Virus record (IMG/VR): IMGVR_UViG_3300020183_004379 | Coordinates: 1-64,000 of that record | Length of the DNA stretch: 64,000 nt | Reading direction: 5' to 3' (one strand) | Source: a virus | Shown: positions 57,332 to 64,000 of the stretch, one piece after another | Numbering within the stretch: position 1 is the first letter of the stretch | Layout: the number at the start of each line of letters is the position of its first letter | Notes under the pieces: model-generated | Database searches by the model: none | What the model saw: only the letters and a program-made list of their open reading frames with translations | Told to the model about the DNA's origin: nothing | Position numbers and translations under genes: made by a program

Positions 57332-58602
57332 TGAAACTGTTCCTCTTCTGTGCTGCCTTTCAATGCCTGTGTTGAAGCATCTTTTTCTATGGTAGTGGTC
57401 ACTCTATCGAAATAACTGGTACCTACTTCTCGCTGATGCTTGACTGCTTCAAATCCTCTGTCAGCGGCAGCGAACTCTTTCTCTTGTAGTTCCACAAATG
57501 CTGGCATGCCTTCCCTAGCATAGCCATGAGCCATATCAAACATATGGTAGTTAAGATTATGAAACCCAGCGAGTGTAATGAACTGGAACCGATAACCCAT
57601 TGCTCCAAGCTCACGCTGGAAACGGCTAATTGTGTCTGCATCTAGATTCTTCCTCCAATTAAATGATGGTGAACAGTTGTATGCTAACATCTTGTTCGGG
57701 AAATGTCTATGGATTCCTTCTGCAAAACGCCGCGCGAAATCAAGATCAGGTGTTCCAGTTTCACACCAGATAAGGTCTGCGTAGGGTGCGTAGGCGATTC
57801 CTCTGGCCAGAGCTTGATCGAATCCGTTGCGGGTGCGGTAGAATCCCTCTACAGTACGCTCGCCAGTGAGAAAAGGAAGATCACGATCATCTACATCGCT
57901 AGTGACAAGATTTCCAGCTTCGGCATCTGTGCGAGCAAGAAGGATGGTAGGAACGCCCAAGACATCGGCTGCCAGGCGAGCTGCCACCAGTTTGTTGACG
58001 GCTTCTTTTGTTGGTACAAGTACCTTGCCTCCCATATGGCCGCATTTTTTTACTGACGCCAGCTGATCTTCAAAATGCACTCCGGCAGCACCTGCTTCTA
58101 TCATGTGCTTCATTAGCTCAAATGCATTTAGCACGCCACCGAACCCGGCCTCGGCATCGGCCACTATGGGTGCAAAAAAATCTCTGCTGCCGGTGCCTTC
58201 CATCCACTGGATCTGGTCTGCGCGGGCGAATGTGTTGTTGATCTTTCGCACCACTGCAGGAACTGAATCTACTGGATACAGGCTCTGATCCGGATACATC
58301 TCTCCTGCTGTGTTGGCATCACCTGCCACTTGCCAGCCTGACAGATATATGGCCTTGAGACCGGCCTTGACCTGTTGCAAGGCCTGCAGGCCTGTCATGG
58401 CTCCCAAGGTGTGTACATATGGTTCAGTCTGTAACAGTTCCCACAGGCGATTGGCACCTAGCTTGGCATGCGTGTGTTCCACTTGCCGGCTGCCTTGTAG
58501 GTCTACCACATGCTCAGCAGAGTATTCGCGGCGCACACCGGCCCATCTGGGATTGATACTCCAGTCTTGCTGCATTTTTTTTATTCTTTGATCACGATTC
58601 AC
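57328..58602 (-). CDS. aceA: Isocitrate lyase
   Basis: 424 aa, full length (E. coli enzyme about 434). [14 protein letters not shown] holds the catalytic cysteine (C187); [15 protein letters not shown] and [12 protein letters not shown] are the glyoxylate-shunt signatures, and the C-terminus STEEEQFH matches bacterial AceA ends. It splits isocitrate into glyoxylate and succinate. GTG start with AAGGA 7 bases before. GC in four sampled 60-base lines is 33-36 of 60, far above about 22 of 60 in the desaturase, so it looks recently acquired from a bacterium. No malate synthase is seen here. Confidence 0.97.
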   Translation of the reverse strand: MNRDQRIKKMQQDWSINPRWAGVRREYSAEHVVDLQGSRQVEHTHAKLGANRLWELLQTEPYVHTLGAMTGLQALQQVKAGLKAIYLSGWQVAGDANTAGEMYPDQSLYPVDSVPAVVRKINNTFARADQIQWMEGTGSRDFFAPIVADAEAGFGGVLNAFELMKHMIEAGAAGVHFEDQLASVKKCGHMGGKVLVPTKEAVNKLVAARLAADVLGVPTILLARTDAEAGNLVTSDVDDRDLPFLTGERTVEGFYRTRNGFDQALARGIAYAPYADLIWCETGTPDLDFARRFAEGIHRHFPNKMLAYNCSPSFNWRKNLDADTISRFQRELGAMGYRFQFITLAGFHNLNYHMFDMAHGYAREGMPAFVELQEKEFAAADRGFEAVKHQREVGTSYFDRVTTTIEKDASTQALKGSTEEEQFH

Positions 58603-58633
58603 AGTTGTTCCTTTTGATAAAGCAGTATTTACA

Positions 58634-59269
58634 CTAATCGTAGGTAACTGTGTCGGAATCTCCTAGTCGCCATTTGGGGTTAGTCTCGCACACATATTTC
58701 TTTGTGCAGACCTTGAAGTCGGGAAACAGCATTTCTTTGGGGTTGCTAGCCGCGTCGAAGAACAGGCAGCGATTGTTGGGTTGCGCGGCATACTGTCCGT
58801 TGGCCAGCTGTATGAAATTAAAGCTCTTGTGGTCTTCAGGCCATTCGGAATAACTGGTGTCCAGGACATTTAGATCAGGCGCGGCATTGTCCACTGTGAA
58901 CATGTAGTCGCCTGCGTACATGTTTTTGTCTTTGGCATAAAACTTGCATGTGAGATTGCGCAGGAACGCTTTCTGTATCACAGCGATGTCGTAGCTGAAA
59001 CAGTCCCATATCTGCAAGGTGTCTAAAGGTAAAAATTGCTCAGGGTCAATATCCTCTGTGCGTGACACATACGCATGCAGAGGTAGTTTGTCATAAAGTG
59101 CTCCATAGCGTGGAAGATAACTTTCTATACGAAATGCCTGGCTGCGCAGGCTCTTGATTGTGACCCAGATACAGGGTTCATACTCTCCATAGCCCTGTTT
59201 GAAATCGTACAGGAATTCTTTTCGCACCCAGCAGTGCACCGGCGGGAGATTAGCGACCAGGAAGCTCAT
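58634..59269 (-). CDS. Unknown conserved phage protein, 211 aa
   Basis: 211 aa. [20 protein letters not shown] at the start, then beta-rich segments; [15 protein letters not shown] and [17 protein letters not shown] near the end with paired cysteines. No motif of an enzyme. It overlaps the membrane gene upstream by 20 bases and lies between Dps and isocitrate lyase genes. Confidence 0.6.
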   Translation of the reverse strand: MSFLVANLPPVHCWVRKEFLYDFKQGYGEYEPCIWVTIKSLRSQAFRIESYLPRYGALYDKLPLHAYVSRTEDIDPEQFLPLDTLQIWDCFSYDIAVIQKAFLRNLTCKFYAKDKNMYAGDYMFTVDNAAPDLNVLDTSYSEWPEDHKSFNFIQLANGQYAAQPNNRCLFFDAASNPKEMLFPDFKVCTKKYVCETNPKWRLGDSDTVTYD

Positions 59270-59573
59270 GTTGTATTGATTTGATTTCTTTGAGATCTTG
59301 ATGCGTTTGTTCCAGCAGAGTCTGCGCTGTGTCTACTCGTTGCAGGATGTCTGTCCACCAGAACACCATGTTGTACAGCGTTTTGACTACCCAGACGGTC
59401 CAAGCAGAGATGATCACAAACAAGGATCCGATGATCCACTGAGTGGTAATTCCAACAGTGCCGAGATCAAATACATGATATGCTGCCCATAGAAACAAAG
59501 TGCAAACAAATACCACAGCAGAGATTTTGTATCCCCACTGGCATTCTTTGCATGCAGTTGATGTTGGGGTCAT
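59250..59573 (-). CDS. Small two-span membrane protein, 107 aa
   Basis: 107 aa from the ATG at 59573, which overlaps the Dps stop. Two hydrophobic spans (ISAVVFVCTLFLWAAYHVF; WIIGSLFVIISAWTVWVVKT) then an amphipathic helical tail. The start has CKEC. Function unknown. Confidence 0.6.
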   Translation of the reverse strand: MTPTSTACKECQWGYKISAVVFVCTLFLWAAYHVFDLGTVGITTQWIIGSLFVIISAWTVWVVKTLYNMVFWWTDILQRVDTAQTLLEQTHQDLKEIKSIQHELPGR

Positions 59574-60004
59574 TGCAGTGTAGAGCGTAACATCCATGAA
59601 TGCTTGCGATGTGCATCCATGCGATTGGCCAGGAAATCTGCTAGGCCTTCTTCACCTAACTCTGTTGCGATGTCAAACACATACTTCAAAATCTTTACCA
59701 TTTTATCACTATCATCTAACAACTCGGCGACCATATCGCCGTCGTCAGGAATACTGGTTTCATCTTCAATTTGACTCAACATACTGAATCTTGTGTAGCT
59801 GGCAGGAACAAAAGCTCCAGCACTGCGAATTTCTTCTGCAAACTGATCAATGCTGCCATACACTTCCTCGTATATTTTGCCAAATAGATCATGTAGTTGA
59901 CTGAAAAAAGGTCCAGTCACATTCCAGTGATAATTATGCGCTTTTAGATAAAAACTAAATTCACTTGCAAAAGCTATTTTCAGTGCTTTGTGTAGTTGTT
60001 CCAT
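59570..60004 (-). CDS. dps: Dps-like ferritin, DNA-protecting
   Basis: 144 aa. HNYHWNVTGPFFSQLHDLFG carries the Dps ferroxidase ligands (H26 and H38-D39 region); YEEVYGSIDQFAEEIRSAG gives the second set across the dimer. The family oxidises Fe(II) with hydrogen peroxide and can bind DNA. It has no obvious lysine-rich tail. In the phage it might protect DNA from oxidative damage. It is coupled to the small membrane protein downstream. Confidence 0.9.
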   Translation of the reverse strand: MEQLHKALKIAFASEFSFYLKAHNYHWNVTGPFFSQLHDLFGKIYEEVYGSIDQFAEEIRSAGAFVPASYTRFSMLSQIEDETSIPDDGDMVAELLDDSDKMVKILKYVFDIATELGEEGLADFLANRMDAHRKHSWMLRSTLQ

Positions 60005-60020
60005 TGTGTTGTCCTAATAA

Positions 60021-61067
60021 TCAACTATCGTCTGCAGGAGCTGCTCTGGTGCCGCCACTGCCGTATCGAAAATTTTCTGCCAACTCCGATGACGACAATG
60101 ATGGTTCTTGTGTAAGCAATCGCCAGGTACTTGCTACTTTAATATAAGTTTCGTCAACTTCTATCCAATTGGATTCATCTGTTTTGATATAGGTATTGGT
60201 AACTGGCTTCCATACACCATCTACTTTTACATAAGGCATAGAAACTGGTTCCAGCGATACGATCATATGTCCAGGAGTGCCACTTGTGCCACTTGATCCA
60301 ACTTTTGCTGATACTCCGCCAGTGGCGTAAGTAGGTGTCACTGTGTATTCATCAATGCTGGGAGGAGTTCTACCACTGCCTGTGTATGTGGTCGCGCTTA
60401 CAACTGCGCCACCAACTGAGGCTACAAAACTTGCACCAGTTCCTCCAGCTAACGCACCTTGGTCGCCGCTGCGTAGTCCGCCGTACACACCACCAAACTT
60501 TCCACCACCACCACCACCGCCACCGCCACCGTCGCCGTTTTTACCTTGACCGTTTTGCCCAGTGCTACTGCTATTTGCACCAGTGGAAGGCGTTGCACTT
60601 GCATTTGCGCCGGCGGTAGTGCCAACATTGCCGCCGCCGCCGCCACCTCCTCCGCCGGCTGCAATAGCAATTATGGTATCATTAAGCAACAGTACTGATG
60701 CACCTCCTCCACCTCCGCCACTGCCAGAAGTGCCTCTTGCTCCGCAAGGCCCGCCTGTGCCGCCGCCGTAACGATTATTGCTAGTATCAATGTAAGATGC
60801 ACCTGCTGCGCCACCAGAAGTGCGTTTACCATTAGTGCCTGCTATTCCTTTATCGCCAATACCAAATTCTAGTACATCTCCTGCGGAAAGATTAAGGACA
60901 ATTTTAATTGCATTACCGCAGGCTCCTGCACCCCCTGCGCCAGGATTATCGTCGCCGCCTGCTCCGCCGCCGGCACCCCATAGATAAACAGTAGCTTGTG
61001 GCTGAAACCCAGCTGGTATTGTGATTCGTTGTGCGCGAGAAACAAATTGAAAATTGTACAAAGGCAT
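60021..61067 (-). CDS. Glycine-rich adhesin-like protein
   Basis: 348 aa. After a short N-terminal beta part (YNFQFVSRAQRITIPAG), residues about 30-240 are very glycine-rich, with runs of 6-10 glycines alternating with Ser/Ala/Asn segments; this is the polyglycine-II kind of pattern seen in phage tail adhesins such as the T-even gp38 group. The C-terminal ~100 residues (PYVKVDGVWKPVTNTYIKTD) repeat a YVKVDG/YIKTDE/YIKVAS motif. Likely a receptor-binding tip protein, encoded far from the fibres at 1-7 kb. Confidence 0.65.
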   Translation of the reverse strand: MPLYNFQFVSRAQRITIPAGFQPQATVYLWGAGGGAGGDDNPGAGGAGACGNAIKIVLNLSAGDVLEFGIGDKGIAGTNGKRTSGGAAGASYIDTSNNRYGGGTGGPCGARGTSGSGGGGGGASVLLLNDTIIAIAAGGGGGGGGGNVGTTAGANASATPSTGANSSSTGQNGQGKNGDGGGGGGGGGGKFGGVYGGLRSGDQGALAGGTGASFVASVGGAVVSATTYTGSGRTPPSIDEYTVTPTYATGGVSAKVGSSGTSGTPGHMIVSLEPVSMPYVKVDGVWKPVTNTYIKTDESNWIEVDETYIKVASTWRLLTQEPSLSSSELAENFRYGSGGTRAAPADDS

Positions 61068-61069
61068 AG

Positions 61070-61348
61070 TTATTTTTTCGCAGTCTTGGCAGCATCTCGC
61101 CAGGCCTGTGCAGTTGGCGCTTTGGGATGATCTTTGTCTCTGCTGGTGCCTGCTTTCTTGCGTTTGTTCACATTGTAGTACAGGCCTTTGTTTTCTTCAG
61201 ATTCCTCCACTGGCACACAGTTGTTCACACGCACGCCGCCCTTCATCTTGGTGCCTTGTTTTTTGTAACCAGTCCAGCACTTGGGATCTAAACGCTGTTT
61301 GTCTTCATTTTTTGCATCCAATGCTTCAAACAATTCGTATATTAACAT
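61070..61348 (-). CDS. Small virion-like phage protein, 92 aa
   Basis: 92 aa: LIYELFEAL start, LDPKCWTGYKKQGTKMKGG, VRVNNCVPVEESEEN and a basic tail. The KMKGGVRVNNCVP motif is one I recall from T4-like cyanophage virion-type proteins. It lies between the adhesin and three further proteins with helical N-termini. Function unknown. Confidence 0.65.
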   Translation of the reverse strand: MLIYELFEALDAKNEDKQRLDPKCWTGYKKQGTKMKGGVRVNNCVPVEESEENKGLYYNVNKRKKAGTSRDKDHPKAPTAQAWRDAAKTAKK

Positions 61349-62061
61349 TATTGTATTCCTTTTGTTGCTATGCGCTTAAGATTGCTGGTCATAGTTTGAG
61401 CAGCTTGATTGTTTTTCAAAATTGGTTCTATGGCATTAACCACATGTGCCAATTGTTCTGCATCAGCAGCAGTGGTATGCTGGGGATCTTTTTCTATAGC
61501 ATCAACAGTTTTTTGTATGTTCAATGAAGGGTCAAGTTTTTTTAGACCTGTAATATTCTTGGTGAGATCTGCGGTTTGTTTAAGTTTTAATGCTGCCTGT
61601 TGGCTGTCTATTTGTTGTCCAGGTTGACCAGTTTGACCAGTTTGACCAGTTTGACCAGGTTGGTCAGGTTGACCAGGTTGAACGGGTTGATCATTGGCTT
61701 TGCTGGCCAAACTAGATTTTTGATCGCCTTGTGCTTGTAAAGCAGGATTAGTGTTGGCTGTGCCCACACCCGGTGGATTGATCTGTGCCACAGGACTGTT
61801 AGGTTGATCTGGGTTGGATTTATTCTGCGCAAGATTACCAACTTCAAACATTTTATATTCCAACATGAGACTTTCTACTAGATCTTGATCATAGTATTCT
61901 TCTTTGCTTTCATTGGCCCCAACCAGGCGTCCTGCAAAAGGATGTTTTTTACTGATGCCCCTGGTGGCCTTCTCATGACCGCGTACTTGGTCTCCAGCCT
62001 TTTGTTTTGGCTCTCCAGCAAATTTATCAATGCTCTCTAAGAGCTTGCGCATATCGCTCAT
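61348..62061 (-). CDS. Low-complexity phage protein with collagen-like GQx tract, 237 aa
   Basis: 237 aa. A helical start (MRKLLESIDKFAG), a Gln/Pro/Asn-rich middle, and QPGQPDQPGQTGQTGQTG, a Gly-x-y repeat of about seven triplets (nine-base DNA repeat). The C-terminal ~90 residues are helical. It overlaps the small upstream ORF by 4 bases. It may be a capsid-internal or decoration protein; no domain recognised. Confidence 0.6.
   Translation of the reverse strand: MSDMRKLLESIDKFAGEPKQKAGDQVRGHEKATRGISKKHPFAGRLVGANESKEEYYDQDLVESLMLEYKMFEVGNLAQNKSNPDQPNSPVAQINPPGVGTANTNPALQAQGDQKSSLASKANDQPVQPGQPDQPGQTGQTGQTGQPGQQIDSQQAALKLKQTADLTKNITGLKKLDPSLNIQKTVDAIEKDPQHTTAADAEQLAHVVNAIEPILKNNQAAQTMTSNLKRIATKGIQ
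61619..61690 (-). repeat. Nine-base tandem repeat coding for Gly-x-y triplets
   Basis: Eight units of a 9-base motif (plus-strand ccagtttga and variants ccaggttga, tcaggttga). Codes for the short collagen-like GQT/GQP tract. Confidence 0.8.
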
Positions 62062-62237
62062 TTTTTCTTCCTTGGTTTTTTGACCGGCTGCTGAAAAGGG
62101 TTATCTCTCTGTTGATAATCTCCGCCAAACAAAGTGCCTGCACCTGGCTTTATAAAACTGGCCATGCCACCAGCACTAGAACTTCCGCTGCTGGCAAATT
62201 CTTGCAAATGTTTTGAAACTATTTCTTTTATTTTCAT
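62058..62237 (-). CDS. 59-aa small phage protein
   Basis: ATG at 62237, 59 codons, ATGA overlap with the next gene at 62061. MKIKEIVSKHLQEFASSGSS is an amphipathic helix followed by Gly/Ser and GMASFIKPGAGTLFGG, then a basic tail VKKPRKKK. Same helix-plus-linker design as the proteins next to it. The overlap and codon structure support it. Confidence 0.65.
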   Translation of the reverse strand: MKIKEIVSKHLQEFASSGSSSAGGMASFIKPGAGTLFGGDYQQRDNPFQQPVKKPRKKK

Positions 62238-62245
62238 TATAGTAT

Positions 62246-62572
62246 TTACTCAAGTAAAAACTGTGCCTGAGGTATGCTCACAGTGTTAAGTTTAATATTT
62301 TTTAATGACACATTCAGCCAACCACTTGGGTCCTGGATTGTCAATTTATAATTGCCGTGGTCAAGACTCAGGTAGTGTGTTTCGTGTATATAAAATGGAT
62401 TGAAAATATCAAACATTCTATCACTTAATAGTTCATTGCTAGGCTCTAGGTAGATCCGATAAGGCACCTGTTTTCCAAGCGCACGCAGCCCTCTACCCAT
62501 TGGATCTTTGAGCATTTTTTCTGTGTTCAAAGTCCAATGAACTTCGTACTCTAGTTTTACAGGTTGTTTCAT
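62246..62572 (-). CDS. Conserved phage protein, 108 aa
   Basis: 108 aa. VKLEYEVHWTLNTEKML, then RIYLEPSNELLSDRMFDIFN and beta-rich SLDHGNYKLTIQDPSGWL. Overlaps the upstream gene by 4 bases. No family named; probably a structural or packaging-related protein by context. Confidence 0.55.
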   Translation of the reverse strand: MKQPVKLEYEVHWTLNTEKMLKDPMGRGLRALGKQVPYRIYLEPSNELLSDRMFDIFNPFYIHETHYLSLDHGNYKLTIQDPSGWLNVSLKNIKLNTVSIPQAQFLLE

Positions 62573-64000
62573 TTCTTAAATGCTCTAGATCTAATTCCGC
62601 CTTGTCTGCGAATGCGTTCTAACTCTTGGTGCGCCAGTTCTATTTCTTGTGCAATAGGATCAAGGTTCAAGTTTTTTAATTTCTTGTACACATGCTCCCA
62701 CATGGCAGCATTGTCAAGATGTTCACCGTTCCGCTCTAGCTCGGCGGCAAATTCTTTTACTCTGCGAATCATACTCTGTTTCCAGCCGCGTAAGGTCATG
62801 CGACCCATGCCCACATCAGGTGCAAATTCGCTGTTGTAGGGATCTGCCTTGTCATATTGATACAGGCTTTCTTCAACATCGTCTTCTGGCAGTTGATGTG
62901 TCTTTTTCAAGGTTTTGAACCTGTTTTTTTTGTAGTCCAAGCCTAGATGTTTGGAGTGGTCGTCTGCTTCCTGCACAGCCACACACGCAACAGGCACACT
63001 GATTTTGTCTTGATTGTGTATGTCAACAACCACAAATTTGCCTGCATAACCAAATGATTCAACGATTCCTGACAAGTTGGTCATAGGTCCTGCTGTGACC
63101 GTTACTATGTCTCCGATAGCAATCTGAGACTCTGTGGCCAGCATGCGCTTGATATTTCCTATTCTTGCAGCAATATCTCTGTGCTTGGTCCAAACTCTGT
63201 GATCATCACTGTACTCATAGTCTCTGTCAAACACACGTTCTAGATCTGCCAGTTGTTGTTCTAACTCTTGACGTTTTTCTGGAGACAAAGGCTCAGGTTT
63301 GGTCACAGGCATTTCTCTGCGCAGTGGCTCTTCATTGGTTTTTTCTTTAGAATTTTTTGGATAGCCATGTCGAATTTCTAATGCATATCCTGATAATCCT
63401 TGTTTGTTTAATACATTAGTGATAAATTTTTCTGCTTCTCGAGCATTGCTAAATTTATCACCAAGATTATATTGTCTTACTTCGCCGTCTATTATCACAG
63501 TAGCGATTGTAATTGGTTTAACAGGTTCAGAAGCCTGTGCAGGTGCTCCTAATAAATTAGCAGCGGCTAGTGCAGCTCCGGCTGCTTTACTTTTCCATCC
63601 TTCTTCAACATCGTCTTCTGGCAGTTGATGTGTCTTTTTCATGGCTTTGAACCTGTTCTTCTTGTAGTGTAGGTGCAGATTTTCATAACTATCCTCATCA
63701 AACTCGTCTTCTGCCAATTGTGCATCGTTGTTGGGCACAGCATCCTGTTTGGGAGTTTTAGATTTCTTGGTCTGGTTGGTAGATACTTTTACAAGATCTT
63801 TTTTTGCATTTTTCATTTTAGCCGCAGGAGGCTCAACAGGTTCCGGAGTGCCATGCGGAATTTTGTCAAGTATATGCCCTAGCTCTGGGTCAGTGCGCCC
63901 GTACAGTTGTTGTAAAAATTCTTTGCGTTGTTCTGGATTGTCACGCACTTGATTCCATAATTCTCGAGTTTGAGTTCCGTGACTGGCGTCGTAACTCTGG
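62569..64000 (-). CDS. Large virion-like protein with duplicated motif and KOW-like segment (5' partial)
   Basis: The frame stays open to the window end, so at least 476 residues are seen; the start lies beyond 64000. Charged low-complexity N-terminal part, then two copies of YKKNRFK.(M/L)KKTHQLPEDDVEE about 244 residues apart. Between them sit an Ala-rich segment, a beta domain (TIATVIIDGEVRQYNLGDKF), and a KOW-like segment IAIGDIVTVTAGPMTNLSG. The LPE triplet fits the [LI]xE cleavage rule of T4 prohead protease, so virion location is possible. Function unknown. Confidence 0.6.
   Translation of the reverse strand, partial: QSYDASHGTQTRELWNQVRDNPEQRKEFLQQLYGRTDPELGHILDKIPHGTPEPVEPPAAKMKNAKKDLVKVSTNQTKKSKTPKQDAVPNNDAQLAEDEFDEDSYENLHLHYKKNRFKAMKKTHQLPEDDVEEGWKSKAAGAALAAANLLGAPAQASEPVKPITIATVIIDGEVRQYNLGDKFSNAREAEKFITNVLNKQGLSGYALEIRHGYPKNSKEKTNEEPLRREMPVTKPEPLSPEKRQELEQQLADLERVFDRDYEYSDDHRVWTKHRDIAARIGNIKRMLATESQIAIGDIVTVTAGPMTNLSGIVESFGYAGKFVVVDIHNQDKISVPVACVAVQEADDHSKHLGLDYKKNRFKTLKKTHQLPEDDVEESLYQYDKADPYNSEFAPDVGMGRMTLRGWKQSMIRRVKEFAAELERNGEHLDNAAMWEHVYKKLKNLNLDPIAQEIELAHQELERIRRQGGIRSRAFKK
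62871..62936 (-). repeat. 66-base direct repeat, copy A
   Basis: Matches 63603-63668 with 39 identical bases in a row plus 27 bases at a few mismatches. Codes for the YKKNRFK...HQLPEDDVEE motif. Confidence 0.8.
63603..63668 (-). repeat. 66-base direct repeat, copy B
   Basis: Partner of the copy at 62871-62936 in the same orientation and reading frame, 732 bases apart. The near identity at DNA level suggests a recent duplication or selection for the exact peptide. Confidence 0.8.

Noticed and set aside
60343-60771. Proline-rich + strand frames opposite the glycine-rich protein
   Set aside because: Pro runs are the reverse complement of Gly codons; no gene context on the + strand here.
62238-62248. 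TAAATACTATAATG as a late promoter before the 59-aa gene
   Set aside because: The box lacks the TATA/NATA start and touches the ATG, leaving no leader; too weak.
1-64000. CRISPR array, insertion sequence, integrase or attachment sites, tRNA genes
   Set aside because: No spaced direct repeats of CRISPR type, no transposase or integrase motifs, and no cloverleaf or CCA-ended sequence noticed by eye; a tRNAscan run would be needed to exclude tRNAs fully.

Overview
The window looks like part of the genome of a large lytic tailed phage of the T4-like (cyanophage/pelagiphage-like) myovirus type. It has a T4-family B DNA polymerase, a candidate sliding clamp, a T4-type RNase H/5' nuclease, a DsbA-like late dsDNA-binding protein, thymidylate synthase plus DHFR, long tail fibre proteins, NATAAATA-type late promoter candidates, and dense gene packing with many ATGA overlaps. 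No photosynthesis genes are present. A bacterial-type isocitrate lyase and an acyl desaturase point to a heterotrophic, probably proteobacterial host; this is inference. No stretch over 300 bases lacks a gene. I recognised no rRNA, tRNA, CRISPR array or insertion sequence.

Layout: 1-19.2 kb is one + strand block; 19.1-64 kb is almost entirely - strand. The two meet in a convergent overlap at 19147-19187. From 1 to 7.2 kb there are tail/fibre proteins: a Gly/Ser-rich end, a 234-aa protein, two paralogous ~860-aa fibre-like proteins and a 356-aa structural candidate. From 7.2 to 22.3 kb lies the most unusual block: four glycosyltransferase-like proteins, five consecutive radical SAM proteins whose SPASM/twitch-like cysteines lie BEFORE the radical SAM core, an unknown 358-aa protein, and on the opposite strand a Gfo/Idh/MocA dehydrogenase, a DegT-type aminotransferase and an NAD-dependent epimerase. 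I read it as a candidate surface- or virion-modification system.

From 22 to 35 kb are nucleotide metabolism (ThyA, DHFR), many small phage proteins, a MoxR-type AAA ATPase with a DUF2201/VWA partner, and the RNase H. From 35 to 50.5 kb are 7-deazaguanine genes (QueE, QueD, FolE, DpdA-like transglycosylase; no QueC seen), sugar-nucleotide enzymes (HldD-like and GalE-like epimerases, a cytidylyltransferase-like protein), a HIT protein, a phosphoribosyltransferase and an MBD4-like DNA glycosylase. From 50.5 to 55.7 kb are replication and late-transcription genes. From 56.6 to 60 kb are auxiliary metabolic and stress genes: desaturase, isocitrate lyase (much higher GC than its surroundings) and Dps. 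From 60 to 64 kb are a polyglycine adhesin-like protein and a set of virion-like proteins, the last running off the window.

Regulation: on the - strand, TTGACA-like/TATAAT-like boxes with a 17-18 base spacer precede about ten gene groups. One overlaps a terminator hairpin, and two place the predicted transcription start on the start codon, suggesting leaderless mRNAs.
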